14,735 nucleotides of DNA from an uncultured bacterium. Its GTDB lineage: Bacteria; Cyanobacteriota; Vampirovibrionia; Gastranaerophilales; Gastranaerophilaceae. The position numbers were made by a program, and so were the translations under genes. Within the stretch, counting starts at the first letter, position 1. Every line of letters starts with the position of its first letter. The notes beneath the pieces are model-generated. The model was not told where the DNA came from, did not search any database, and saw only the letters and a program-made list of their open reading frames with translations. Shown piece after piece: positions 7,552-13,209 of this stretch. Location: NCBI GenBank assembly GCA_902489575.1, contig CABUAQ010000043.1, forward strand, positions 1-14,735, given 5' to 3'.

Positions 7552-7910
7552 TATTTAATACTTTGAATTTTTATTTGTCCGTTTTCATCTTTTGTGAATT
7601 GCATACTATTAGCAGGTTTTTCTCTTGTAGTTTGTATGTCAATTTTTGGTTTTAGAAATTCCGGAATTTCGTTTGTTTTGCCTTCTTTGTAATCAAGATA
7701 TGCATCTTTTTTCTCTCTCTTTATTTTATATTCTTCGGGATCTTTAATAAAGTCCATAGTCTCTTCTTTTTCAAATTGTTGTTTCATAAGCGGGGCAAAA
7801 TTACGATTCCCTGCATTTGGTGCTCCTATATAATCATAGGAAGATGCGTAAACCTTTGAGCTAATCGCAGCTAAGCCGATAATTCCAAGTAATAATAAAA
7901 TTTTTCTCAT
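7551..7910 (-). CDS. Small secreted protein of unknown function
   Basis: A 119-residue protein with a clear Sec signal peptide: MRK, a hydrophobic core ILLLLGIIGLAAI, and a likely cleavage after VYA at residue 22. There is no lipobox cysteine, so it is probably released into the periplasm rather than lipid-anchored. The mature part, of about 97 residues, is highly charged and probably largely disordered, with a Lys/Glu-rich middle (about residues 48-82) and no cysteine. I recognise no domain. The start is supported by AAGGAG a few bases before the ATG. The gene is transcribed alone: it shares a terminator with dnaX and faces the gene-free stretch that precedes the PilZ gene. Codon and base use look like its neighbours. 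The coding call is good because of the signal peptide and ribosome site; the function is unknown. Confidence 0.75.
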   Translation of the reverse strand: MRKILLLLGIIGLAAISSKVYASSYDYIGAPNAGNRNFAPLMKQQFEKEETMDFIKDPEEYKIKREKKDAYLDYKEGKTNEIPEFLKPKIDIQTTREKPANSMQFTKDENGQIKIQSIK

Positions 7911-7933
7911 ATAACACTCCTTATTTCAGCACA

Positions 7934-7962
7934 AGATTAACATATTTTTTTTACAAAATCAA
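7934..7962 (-). promoter_or_regulatory. Possible promoter of the small secreted protein gene
   Basis: Read on the minus strand, TTGATT (7962-7957) and TAATCT (7939-7934) are separated by 17 bases. They lie 23 bases before the ATG, leaving room for the AAGGAG ribosome site. The -10 match is poor (three of six bases), so this is only a positional candidate. Confidence 0.3.
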
Positions 7963-8037
7963 ATAATCACTACTTTAAGACTAGGTTTTTTTAATATTCA
8001 TAACCGCTTTAGCTAATGAAACTCTATTAAAATGTCT

Positions 8038-8049
8038 TTATCATGATAA
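8038..8049. promoter_or_regulatory. Twelve-base perfect palindrome TTATCATGATAA
   Basis: A perfect palindrome lies in the gene-free stretch between two divergent genes. Its right half contains GATAAT (8045-8050), which fits a -10 hexamer at five of six bases and points toward the terminator at 8083-8110. No good -35 is seen 16-18 bases upstream. It could be an operator or a chance AT-rich palindrome. Confidence 0.25.
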
Positions 8050-8082
8050 TGTAAATCCTCAACTCTTCTGATTGCTCAGCTT

Positions 8083-8110
8083 GCCTCTCTTTGTTTTAAG
8101 GGAGGCTTTT
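8083..8110 (+). terminator. Plus-strand intrinsic terminator without an upstream gene
   Basis: GCCTCTCTT (8083-8091) pairs with AAGGGAGGC (8098-8106) through nine pairs, one of them a T-G wobble, across a six-base loop TGTTTT. It is followed by TTTTCCTTT. The T-run is only on the plus-strand side. The last plus-strand gene upstream is dnaX, already closed by the terminator at 7513-7551. The structure therefore ends either read-through transcription or a short unannotated RNA starting after about 7911. Confidence 0.6.
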
Positions 8111-8120
8111 CCTTTACGTT

Positions 8121-8182
8121 CTTAACATAATGCCATATTTTTTATATTAGTGTATAATCACATTATATTAGTAAATGTTAAG
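8121..8182. repeat. Inverted repeat CTTAACAT/ATGTTAAG flanking the PilZ promoter
   Basis: Two perfect 8-base arms, at 8121-8128 and 8175-8182, enclose the promoter of the PilZ gene. The right arm overlaps its ribosome site. The left arm is part of CTTAACATAAT, which also occurs at 3695-3705. With 46 bases between the arms it could be two half-sites for a regulator, or chance. Confidence 0.3.
8153..8158 (+). promoter_or_regulatory. -10 element of the PilZ gene
   Basis: TATAAT matches the consensus at all six positions and lies 33 bases before the ATG at 8192, leaving a leader of about 27 bases. The -35 is poor (TGCCAT, 8131-8136, spacer 16), so activation by a bound regulator at the adjacent CTTAACAT site is possible. 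Confidence 0.5.
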
Positions 8183-8191
8183 AGGACAAAG

Positions 8192-8782
8192 ATGAGAGAA
8201 TTAGTTGTTGAAAATCAGGAAATATTGCTTATCCCGCAGAATTTTAAGTTTGCAAACCGGGGTAGGGTATCAGCTGTTAGAGCCGGTGATTTTACATTAG
8301 AACTGGATTATGAACCTGATGGAATTTTGGAAAATACATACTGTGAATTTTATACTCAAACAAGTCATGGTAAACTGTATTTTGATTCATATGCAAAAGA
8401 AATCAACGGAAAGACTCTTATTATTGCAAGTCCGGCTAAACATAAATTTTTACAAAGACGTCAATATACACGTATTAAATATATAAATGAACTTGAGCTC
8501 GGCTGCGGTGGAAATTCATACAAAATATCAACCCTTGATATTTCTGCAGGTGGGATGAAGTTTAAAACTGTTGATAATTTGAATATTGAAGGTTCATATG
8601 ATGTAGTGCTTCCTTTGTCTGATATTATTGAATTGCCTTGTAAATTCCTGCCGATAAGAATAGAAAAGTGTTCCGATGGCGGTTATACTGTATCCGGTCA
8701 ATTTGTGTATGCCTCAAACCATGATAAGATGGTACTTACCCAATATTGTGCAAAACGCAGTGTCGAGATTAAGAATAAATAG
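8192..8782 (+). CDS. YcgR-like PilZ domain protein (c-di-GMP receptor)
   Basis: The 196-residue protein has an N-terminal beta-rich domain (about 1-85) of the kind found in YcgR flagellar brakes and a C-terminal PilZ domain (about 88-190). Both c-di-GMP contact motifs are intact: RxxxR at Arg90-Arg94 (RQYTR) and DxSxxG at Asp116-Gly121 (DISAGG). I place the start at ATG 8192, not at the in-frame GTG at 8150, because an AGAGGA ribosome site sits directly before 8192 and the GTG lies on the -10 hexamer. No membrane segment is present, so it is cytosolic. It is followed after 7 bases by the decarboxylase-family gene, so the two are cotranscribed. Known relatives adjust motility or exopolysaccharide production when c-di-GMP rises; the target here is unknown, and no flagellar gene is nearby. 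Confidence 0.87.
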   Translation: MRELVVENQEILLIPQNFKFANRGRVSAVRAGDFTLELDYEPDGILENTYCEFYTQTSHGKLYFDSYAKEINGKTLIIASPAKHKFLQRRQYTRIKYINELELGCGGNSYKISTLDISAGGMKFKTVDNLNIEGSYDVVLPLSDIIELPCKFLPIRIEKCSDGGYTVSGQFVYASNHDKMVLTQYCAKRSVEIKNK

Positions 8783-8789
8783 GATTGGT

Positions 8790-9827
8790 ATGAGTTTAGT
8801 CAGATTATTAAATGAAAAACCTGATAAATTAATGTTTACAACACCTTCTCACGGGCAAAGATTAGCTATATATGAACCGTTAAGAGAGTTGTATAAACGC
8901 GATATATCAGAAACAGACTGTATGAATCCCCAAGAAGCATTGGAGCGTGCTCAACTCCGGGCAAGGGCAGTTTATCACACATATTCTACAACATTCTTAA
9001 CTAATGGTTCTACCAGTGGTATAATTGCGGCTGTTCTTGCTTGTACTCAGGTTGGAGATAAAGTATTAATTGCTTCTAATTCGCATCCTTGCCACTTTAA
9101 TGCGGTGAGATTAGCGGGTGCAAGAGCTTTAACTTATGATCTTGAAATAGATCCTGACTTTGGCGTTGCGCTTGAAGCTAAACCGGAAGTTATTGAATAT
9201 TATTTAAGCAGATATAATATTCGCACTGTTATCATCACATCTCCGTCGTATGAGGGAATTATTTCTGATATTGAAGAAATTAAAAGTATTTGTGAACGTC
9301 ATGAGGCATTTTTGATTGTTGATGAAGCACATGGAGCATTGTACCCGTTTTCAGATTTACTTCCGTTGTCAGCTGTTAATGTTGCTGATTTTACTGTTCA
9401 ATCTTTGCATAAAACAGCAGGGGGGCTAAATCCGACTGCACTTTTGCATTGTAATTGCGAAATTGATGTAAAACCTGCTTTAAATATGTTTATGACAACA
9501 TCACCATCTTATCCTTTACTGGCTTCTATTGAGGCAAATATCAATTATTTGGATTCAAGAGAAGGACGGAAAGATATAGACAATCTTATAACCCGTCTTG
9601 ATAAAATTAGAGAAAAATGTAGAGGCTGTGAATTCTTTGGTGATGATCCGACAAAGGTTCTATTCAGGGTTCCAGGTGTTTCAGGATATGAATTGTCTGA
9701 AATGCTCTATGAAGATTTTAATATTGAGGATGAACGTACTAATGAAAAATCGACACTTATTCTATGTGGATTAGGTACGGATAATAAAAAACTCGATAGG
9801 TTACAACAAGTTTTGGCGAAATTGTAA
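8790..9827 (+). CDS. Short Orn/Lys/Arg decarboxylase-family PLP protein
   Basis: The 345-residue protein matches the major, PLP-binding domain of the fold-type I arginine/lysine/ornithine decarboxylases. It opens with TPSHGQRLAIYEPLREL, followed by LTNGSTSGIIAA (70-81), SNSH with His99, ITSPSYEGIISDI (149-161), IVDEAHGALYPF (176-187) and QSLHKTAGGL (204-213), where Lys208 should bind PLP and Asp178 the pyridine nitrogen. Where relatives usually have HKS this protein has HPC (99-101). Family members such as YaaO run to about 480 residues with a C-terminal domain; here only a short C-terminal part remains, so activity or substrate may differ. I place the start at ATG 8790, with TAGGA before it, rather than an in-frame ATG inside the PilZ gene. 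Cotranscription with PilZ is likely. No obvious terminator follows. Confidence 0.85.
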   Translation: MSLVRLLNEKPDKLMFTTPSHGQRLAIYEPLRELYKRDISETDCMNPQEALERAQLRARAVYHTYSTTFLTNGSTSGIIAAVLACTQVGDKVLIASNSHPCHFNAVRLAGARALTYDLEIDPDFGVALEAKPEVIEYYLSRYNIRTVIITSPSYEGIISDIEEIKSICERHEAFLIVDEAHGALYPFSDLLPLSAVNVADFTVQSLHKTAGGLNPTALLHCNCEIDVKPALNMFMTTSPSYPLLASIEANINYLDSREGRKDIDNLITRLDKIREKCRGCEFFGDDPTKVLFRVPGVSGYELSEMLYEDFNIEDERTNEKSTLILCGLGTDNKKLDRLQQVLAKL

Positions 9828-9837
9828 TTAATATTGG

Positions 9838-9905
9838 AAGGGCTAATTATAGAAAAAGACGCTAATAGCTTGAATTTCGGGGAGGGGTAACTATTTAAAG
9901 CCCTT
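9838..9905 (+). other. Imperfect long hairpin downstream of the decarboxylase gene
   Basis: AAGGGCT...ATAG (9838-9852) can pair with CTAT...AGCCCTT (9891-9905): 7 pairs, a symmetric 4-by-4 internal loop, then 4 pairs. The enclosed 38 bases contain a small GCTAATAGC hairpin and the G-rich run GGGGAGGGG. No T-run follows directly, so it does not look like a simple terminator. It could be the end of the decarboxylase transcript or a structured leader of the decayed pilin gene that follows. It matches no riboswitch class I know. Confidence 0.35.
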
Positions 9906-9939
9906 ATATAATAACACTTTTGTAAAATTTTATAATTTA

Positions 9940-10059
9940 AAATTAAGAAAAAATTTTGGGGTATTTACTTTGGCAGAAGTCTTGATTAGTTTGGGTGTTA
10001 TTGGTGTTGTAGAAGCAGGTAGTGCCGCGGTGAGATATATTTTAAAAACATACAAATAG
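9940..10059 (+). pseudogene. Decayed type IV prepilin N-terminus
   Basis: The frame reads KLRKNFGVFTLAEVLISLG, continuing VIGVV, then EAGSAAVRYILKTYK and a TAG stop at 10057-10059. The basic leader, the Gly-x-Phe-Thr-Leu-x-Glu processing site and the hydrophobic stretch are the class III (prepilin peptidase) signature with its Glu at mature position +5. Three things argue for decay. No ATG, GTG or TTG start is available in frame before the motif back to a stop at 9871. The hydrophobic helix is interrupted after GVV, where related prepilins continue with Ala-Ala-Leu-Thr. The product ends after about 33 residues with no pseudopilin body. It is probably the remnant of a pilin gene after a deletion; a living micropeptide is less likely. 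Confidence 0.6.
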
Positions 10060-10064
10060 CGTTA

Positions 10065-10820
10065 TTACAGGTAATTTGCCAGGATATTTTTGACATAATT
10101 TTGAGTTTCTTTATACGGTGGAACTCCGTCATATTTGTCAACTGCACCCGGACCTGCATTATAAGCTGCAAGTGCCAAAATGATATTACCATTATACTTA
10201 TTAAGCATTGATTTTAGATAGCGGACACCGCCGTCCACATTTTGAGTTGCATTATACGGATCATTTACCCCCAGTGATTTTGCAGTTGACGGCATCAACT
10301 GCATTAATCCCATTGCTCCTGTTCTTGATGTTGCATTGGGATTAAACCCTGATTCCTGTTTTATTACCGCTTGAACTAATTTTTCATCCACTCCATGGAT
10401 TTGGGAGATTTTATTTATCATCCCCATAATCTGAGCTTTATTAGTAATTGAAGAATTATCAGTTTTATCCCAAACTCTTGTGGCATCGTTAACTTCTTGA
10501 ATTGCACGTCTGAGTGTAGCATTTTGAATACTGCTTGTATCAATATCTCCATCATAGACATTCCCACTTACATTAAGAGATTTTGGATTTAATAATAATG
10601 AGCCAAAATTTGATGCTGTAGTTGATGATAATACTTTTTCAAAAGATTGAACATTACTTGCACTAGGAGGATATATAGTATCAAGCGAGTTTGCTATGCT
10701 CTGCTGCGGATTGATTTGACGTTGAGCATTCTTTGCATAATTATTTAATTGTGCCGCTCTTTGCATTGCAGCACTCTTTCCACCTGAATTCAATAACCCT
10801 TGTATCATTTCGGAGAACAT
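10065..10820 (-). CDS. Lytic transglycosylase (SLT domain) without a signal peptide
   Basis: The 251-residue protein carries a C-terminal soluble lytic transglycosylase domain (about 130-251) that cleaves the MurNAc-GlcNAc bond with 1,6-anhydro product formation. The catalytic Glu156 lies in KQESGFNPNA; GAMGLMQLMP (168-177) and LALAAYNAGPGAV (215-227) are the other family motifs. The N-terminal 125 residues have no signal peptide or membrane segment and are rich in Gln, Asn and Ser, with QSFEKVLSS (58-66), a pattern reminiscent of FlgJ-type or virion/secretion-apparatus muramidases. It may therefore be exported by a specialised machine or act in apparatus assembly; this is inference. A GGGAGG ribosome site lies 12 bases before the ATG, rather far, and an upstream in-frame stop excludes an earlier start. 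It lies 107 bases downstream of queA in the same direction and may be read from the queA transcript. Confidence 0.88.
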   Translation of the reverse strand: MFSEMIQGLLNSGGKSAAMQRAAQLNNYAKNAQRQINPQQSIANSLDTIYPPSASNVQSFEKVLSSTTASNFGSLLLNPKSLNVSGNVYDGDIDTSSIQNATLRRAIQEVNDATRVWDKTDNSSITNKAQIMGMINKISQIHGVDEKLVQAVIKQESGFNPNATSRTGAMGLMQLMPSTAKSLGVNDPYNATQNVDGGVRYLKSMLNKYNGNIILALAAYNAGPGAVDKYDGVPPYKETQNYVKNILANYL

Positions 10821-10927
10821 GCTATTTTACTACCTCCCATTACATTATTATTCTACTCAAGTTTAAAAATTAATGTATCCTCCATATGGTTTAAGGATTT
10901 TGCCGGGATAGTCAATATTCTTTGATT

Positions 10928-11971
10928 TTATTTTATAAACATGCAATCGCCATAGCTGAAAAATCTGTATTTGTTGTTTATTGCTTCTTTATAGGCTCTA
11001 AATATAAATTCTTTTCCTGCAATAGCACTAACAAGCATTAGTAATGTCGATTTTGGTAAGTGAAAATTTGTTATTAAATTATCAATAACTTTAAATTCGT
11101 AAGGCGGATATATAAATAATTCGGAATGATCATTACAAGCTTTTATACACCCGTATTTTTTGTATGCAGTTTCCAATGTTCTAACGGTTGTAGTTCCTAC
11201 AGCTATAATTTTTTTACCTTCAGATTTTGCCTTGTTGATTTTATCGGCAGCATCTTGAGTTATTTCAAATGTTTCGGAATGCATTTTGTGATCTAATATA
11301 TTTTCACATTTTACCGGCCTAAATGTTCCTAAGCCGACATTTAGAGTGACATAAACAATTTCTACTCCTTTAGATTTTAATTTATCAAGGATTTCTTGCG
11401 TAAAATGTAAGCCTGCTGTTGGAGCTGCAACAGAGCCTTCATCTTTGGCATAAACTGTTTGGTATCGTCCCCTATCAAATTGTTTTAGTTCTTCTGATTG
11501 TAATTTTCGTTCAATATAAGGAGGCAGTGGTATATTTCCTACTCTGTGTAAGATATCAAATAAATCTCCGCTATGTATTAATTCAACAAGCCATTCTCCG
11601 TCATCTTCCAATCTTTCTATAGGGCGAACTTTTAATTCTTCGCTTATTGTAATAATATTATCCGGTTTTATTCTTTTTGATGGTTTAATAAGGCAGGACC
11701 AGTTGTTACCTTTTTTAGATTCAAGCAGAAGGACTTCTATTTTGGCTCCGGTGTCTTTGTGTCCGTACAGTCTTGCAGGAATAACCTTTGTATTGTTTAA
11801 AACTAAGATTGAGTTACCATCAATATAATCAACTATGTCAAAAAAGTGTTTATGTTCAATAGTTTTGTTGCTTTTATCTAAAACGAGCATTTTTGAGTTT
11901 TCCCGTTTATCAGCAGGCATTTGTGCTATTAATTCTTCCGGTAATATATAATCAAATTCTGAAATATTCAT
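10928..11971 (-). CDS. queA: S-adenosylmethionine:tRNA ribosyltransferase-isomerase
   Basis: QueA transfers and isomerises the ribose of S-adenosylmethionine onto 7-aminomethyl-7-deazaguanine in the anticodon of GUN tRNAs, forming epoxyqueuosine. The 347-residue length is normal. Conserved blocks are the start FDYILPEELIAQMP (6-19), LNNTKVIPARLYG (58-70), GSVAAPTAGLHFT (179-191), LNVGLGTFRPV (210-220), GTTTVRTLE (259-267) and NLITNFHLPKSTLL (298-311). An AAAGGA ribosome site lies before the ATG. It is preceded, only 20 bases from the start codon, by the terminator hairpin that follows yidC, so transcription probably depends on read-through or on a promoter I cannot place. Other queuosine genes are not in the window. 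The identification is highly confident. Confidence 0.96.
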   Translation of the reverse strand: MNISEFDYILPEELIAQMPADKRENSKMLVLDKSNKTIEHKHFFDIVDYIDGNSILVLNNTKVIPARLYGHKDTGAKIEVLLLESKKGNNWSCLIKPSKRIKPDNIITISEELKVRPIERLEDDGEWLVELIHSGDLFDILHRVGNIPLPPYIERKLQSEELKQFDRGRYQTVYAKDEGSVAAPTAGLHFTQEILDKLKSKGVEIVYVTLNVGLGTFRPVKCENILDHKMHSETFEITQDAADKINKAKSEGKKIIAVGTTTVRTLETAYKKYGCIKACNDHSELFIYPPYEFKVIDNLITNFHLPKSTLLMLVSAIAGKEFIFRAYKEAINNKYRFFSYGDCMFIK

Positions 11972-11990
11972 GATTGTCCTTTATATATAA

Positions 11991-12020
11991 AACAACTCCA
12001 ATCATATAATTGGAGCTGTT
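11991..12020 (-). terminator. Terminator or attenuator between yidC and queA
   Basis: On the minus strand, AACAGCTCCAAT pairs with ATTGGAGTTGTT through twelve pairs, including one G-T wobble, with a six-base loop TATATG. GTTTTATATAT follows. It lies 16 bases after the yidC stop and is shaped as an intrinsic terminator for it. It ends 20 bases before the queA ATG, so it could also act as an attenuator for queA. Confidence 0.7.
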
Positions 12021-12036
12021 TCTCGTGCTTATTTAA

Positions 12037-13116
12037 TTACTTTTCGTTAACTTTTTTAGCATTTTTTAATTCATCATCTTTAACAGCTTCTTTTTTCTTT
12101 TCTTGTTCTGCTGTAATTTGTTTATCAATAACAATCGTTTGCAGAATTTGGATGATGTTGCTTGTTATCAGGTACAGCAGAACACCTGCCGGAATTGGAA
12201 TTACTACAAATGTTGCAATAATCATTAACGGCATAAACGTACCCATTGATTTTTGTAAGGCTTGTTGAGTTGGATCAGTTGATTCAGTTTTATTCATAGC
12301 CATCATAACTTTTTGAGAAATTATCATTGTTACAGCGAATAATACGATTAACAATATAACATCCCAGTGAAGTGTTTTATTAACAGGTACAGTTGGAATT
12401 GTGGCCTTAAGAACTCCGCCATCTCTGTTGAATGTAATAGTTTCGTTTTCTCTGATATTTGAGTTTGTGACAGTCAAATCAGCTTTTTCTATTTTATCTT
12501 GTTGACTGAATTTCAACTTAATATGATCAAGACTTACAGATAAATCAACATCTTTACCGGGTTCAAGGTCACCTTGAATTTCAACAGCTTGTGCCGGATC
12601 AGAAACCTTTACGTTTTTGATGGTTTCTCCAGGCAGGTATACTGTAGCTGTATTACCAAGTATAAATTTATCGCCGCTTGCAGCACCCAGTTTTCCGTCA
12701 TCAGAAATACCTGCAGTTGCACGCATTGTTGTTGCTAAACTTTTAATAAACAGAAAGTTTTGATTTCCTGCGACTTGAATAAACTGCGGGCTTATCAATG
12801 CAGAATACAACAAGATAAAAATAGGCATTTGGATTAATAAAGGTAAACATCCACCCATAGGATTAAATTTATGTTCTTTATAAAATTCCATCATCTTTTG
12901 CTGCATTACTTGCGGGTTGCTCTGATATCTATCCTGAATAGCTTTTAATTTTGGCTGCAGGGTTTGCATCATTTTCATTGAGCGCTGCTGTTGAACATTC
13001 AAGTGCCACATAGCACCCCTAACAATAATTGTTAAAAGAATAATTGCTAAACCGTAACTGCCGACAAAACTGGCTAATAAGCTTAAAAATTTTATAGTTA
13101 ATGAAATAAAATCCAC
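12037..13116 (-). CDS. yidC: Membrane protein insertase YidC/Oxa1/Alb3, cyanobacterial-type loop
   Basis: This 359-residue insertase places membrane proteins into the inner membrane, alone or with Sec. TM1 (about 20-38) holds the conserved Arg33 of the substrate groove. A cytoplasmic helical loop follows (41-85), then FNPMGGCLPLLIQMP (84-98) entering TM2. TM3 lies near 252-272 and further segments near 293-330, including PIPAGVLLYLITSN. There is no N-terminal periplasmic P1 domain as in E. coli. Instead about 130 residues of beta-rich, largely soluble sequence (about 117-248) separate TM2 and TM3, as I recall for cyanobacterial YidC. The C-terminus is a Lys/Glu-rich tail (336-359) that may contact ribosomes. 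The start is GTG, with GAGGA 9 bases upstream; no in-frame ATG fits better. The usual neighbours rnpA and rpmH are absent. Confidence 0.95.
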   Translation of the reverse strand: MDFISLTIKFLSLLASFVGSYGLAIILLTIIVRGAMWHLNVQQQRSMKMMQTLQPKLKAIQDRYQSNPQVMQQKMMEFYKEHKFNPMGGCLPLLIQMPIFILLYSALISPQFIQVAGNQNFLFIKSLATTMRATAGISDDGKLGAASGDKFILGNTATVYLPGETIKNVKVSDPAQAVEIQGDLEPGKDVDLSVSLDHIKLKFSQQDKIEKADLTVTNSNIRENETITFNRDGGVLKATIPTVPVNKTLHWDVILLIVLFAVTMIISQKVMMAMNKTESTDPTQQALQKSMGTFMPLMIIATFVVIPIPAGVLLYLITSNIIQILQTIVIDKQITAEQEKKKEAVKDDELKNAKKVNEK

Positions 13117-13158
13117 TTTCCCTAATCCTCATTTAACAGTGTAAAATCTCTCTTCGTA

Positions 13159-13187
13159 AATATAATATAAACAATACATCAAGTCAA
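13159..13187 (-). promoter_or_regulatory. Sigma-70-type promoter of yidC
   Basis: On the minus strand TTGACT (13187-13182) and TATATT (13164-13159) are spaced by exactly 17 bases, each five of six to consensus. The start point would be near 13152, giving a leader of about 35 bases to the GTG. A small AAACA/TGTTT inverted repeat (13186-13197) touches the -35. No terminator is seen after the MBOAT gene, so read-through may add to yidC expression. Confidence 0.65.
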
Positions 13188-13209
13188 ACAACTGTTTAAT
13201 ATTTATGTT

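Noticed and set aside
8150..8191. An upstream GTG start adding 14 residues to the PilZ protein
   Set aside because: The GTG overlaps the -10 hexamer TATAAT and has no ribosome site; ATG 8192 has AGAGGA in front.
8676..8789. An upstream ATG start for the decarboxylase-family gene inside the PilZ gene
   Set aside because: The extra 38 residues are an out-of-frame reading of PilZ sequence with no family similarity; ATG 8790 has its own TAGGA site and fits the family start.
9828..10064. Possible CRISPR, attachment site or insertion-sequence scar in the gap with the pilin relic
   Set aside because: No direct repeats, terminal inverted repeats or target duplications were seen; only one hairpin and the pilin-like frame are present.
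10863..10946. Minus-strand 27-codon frame after queA containing IDYPGKILKPYGGYINF
   Set aside because: The residue pattern is oddly protein-like, but the only start is a TTG overlapping the queA end without a ribosome site. Worth a glance for conservation, but not supported as a gene.
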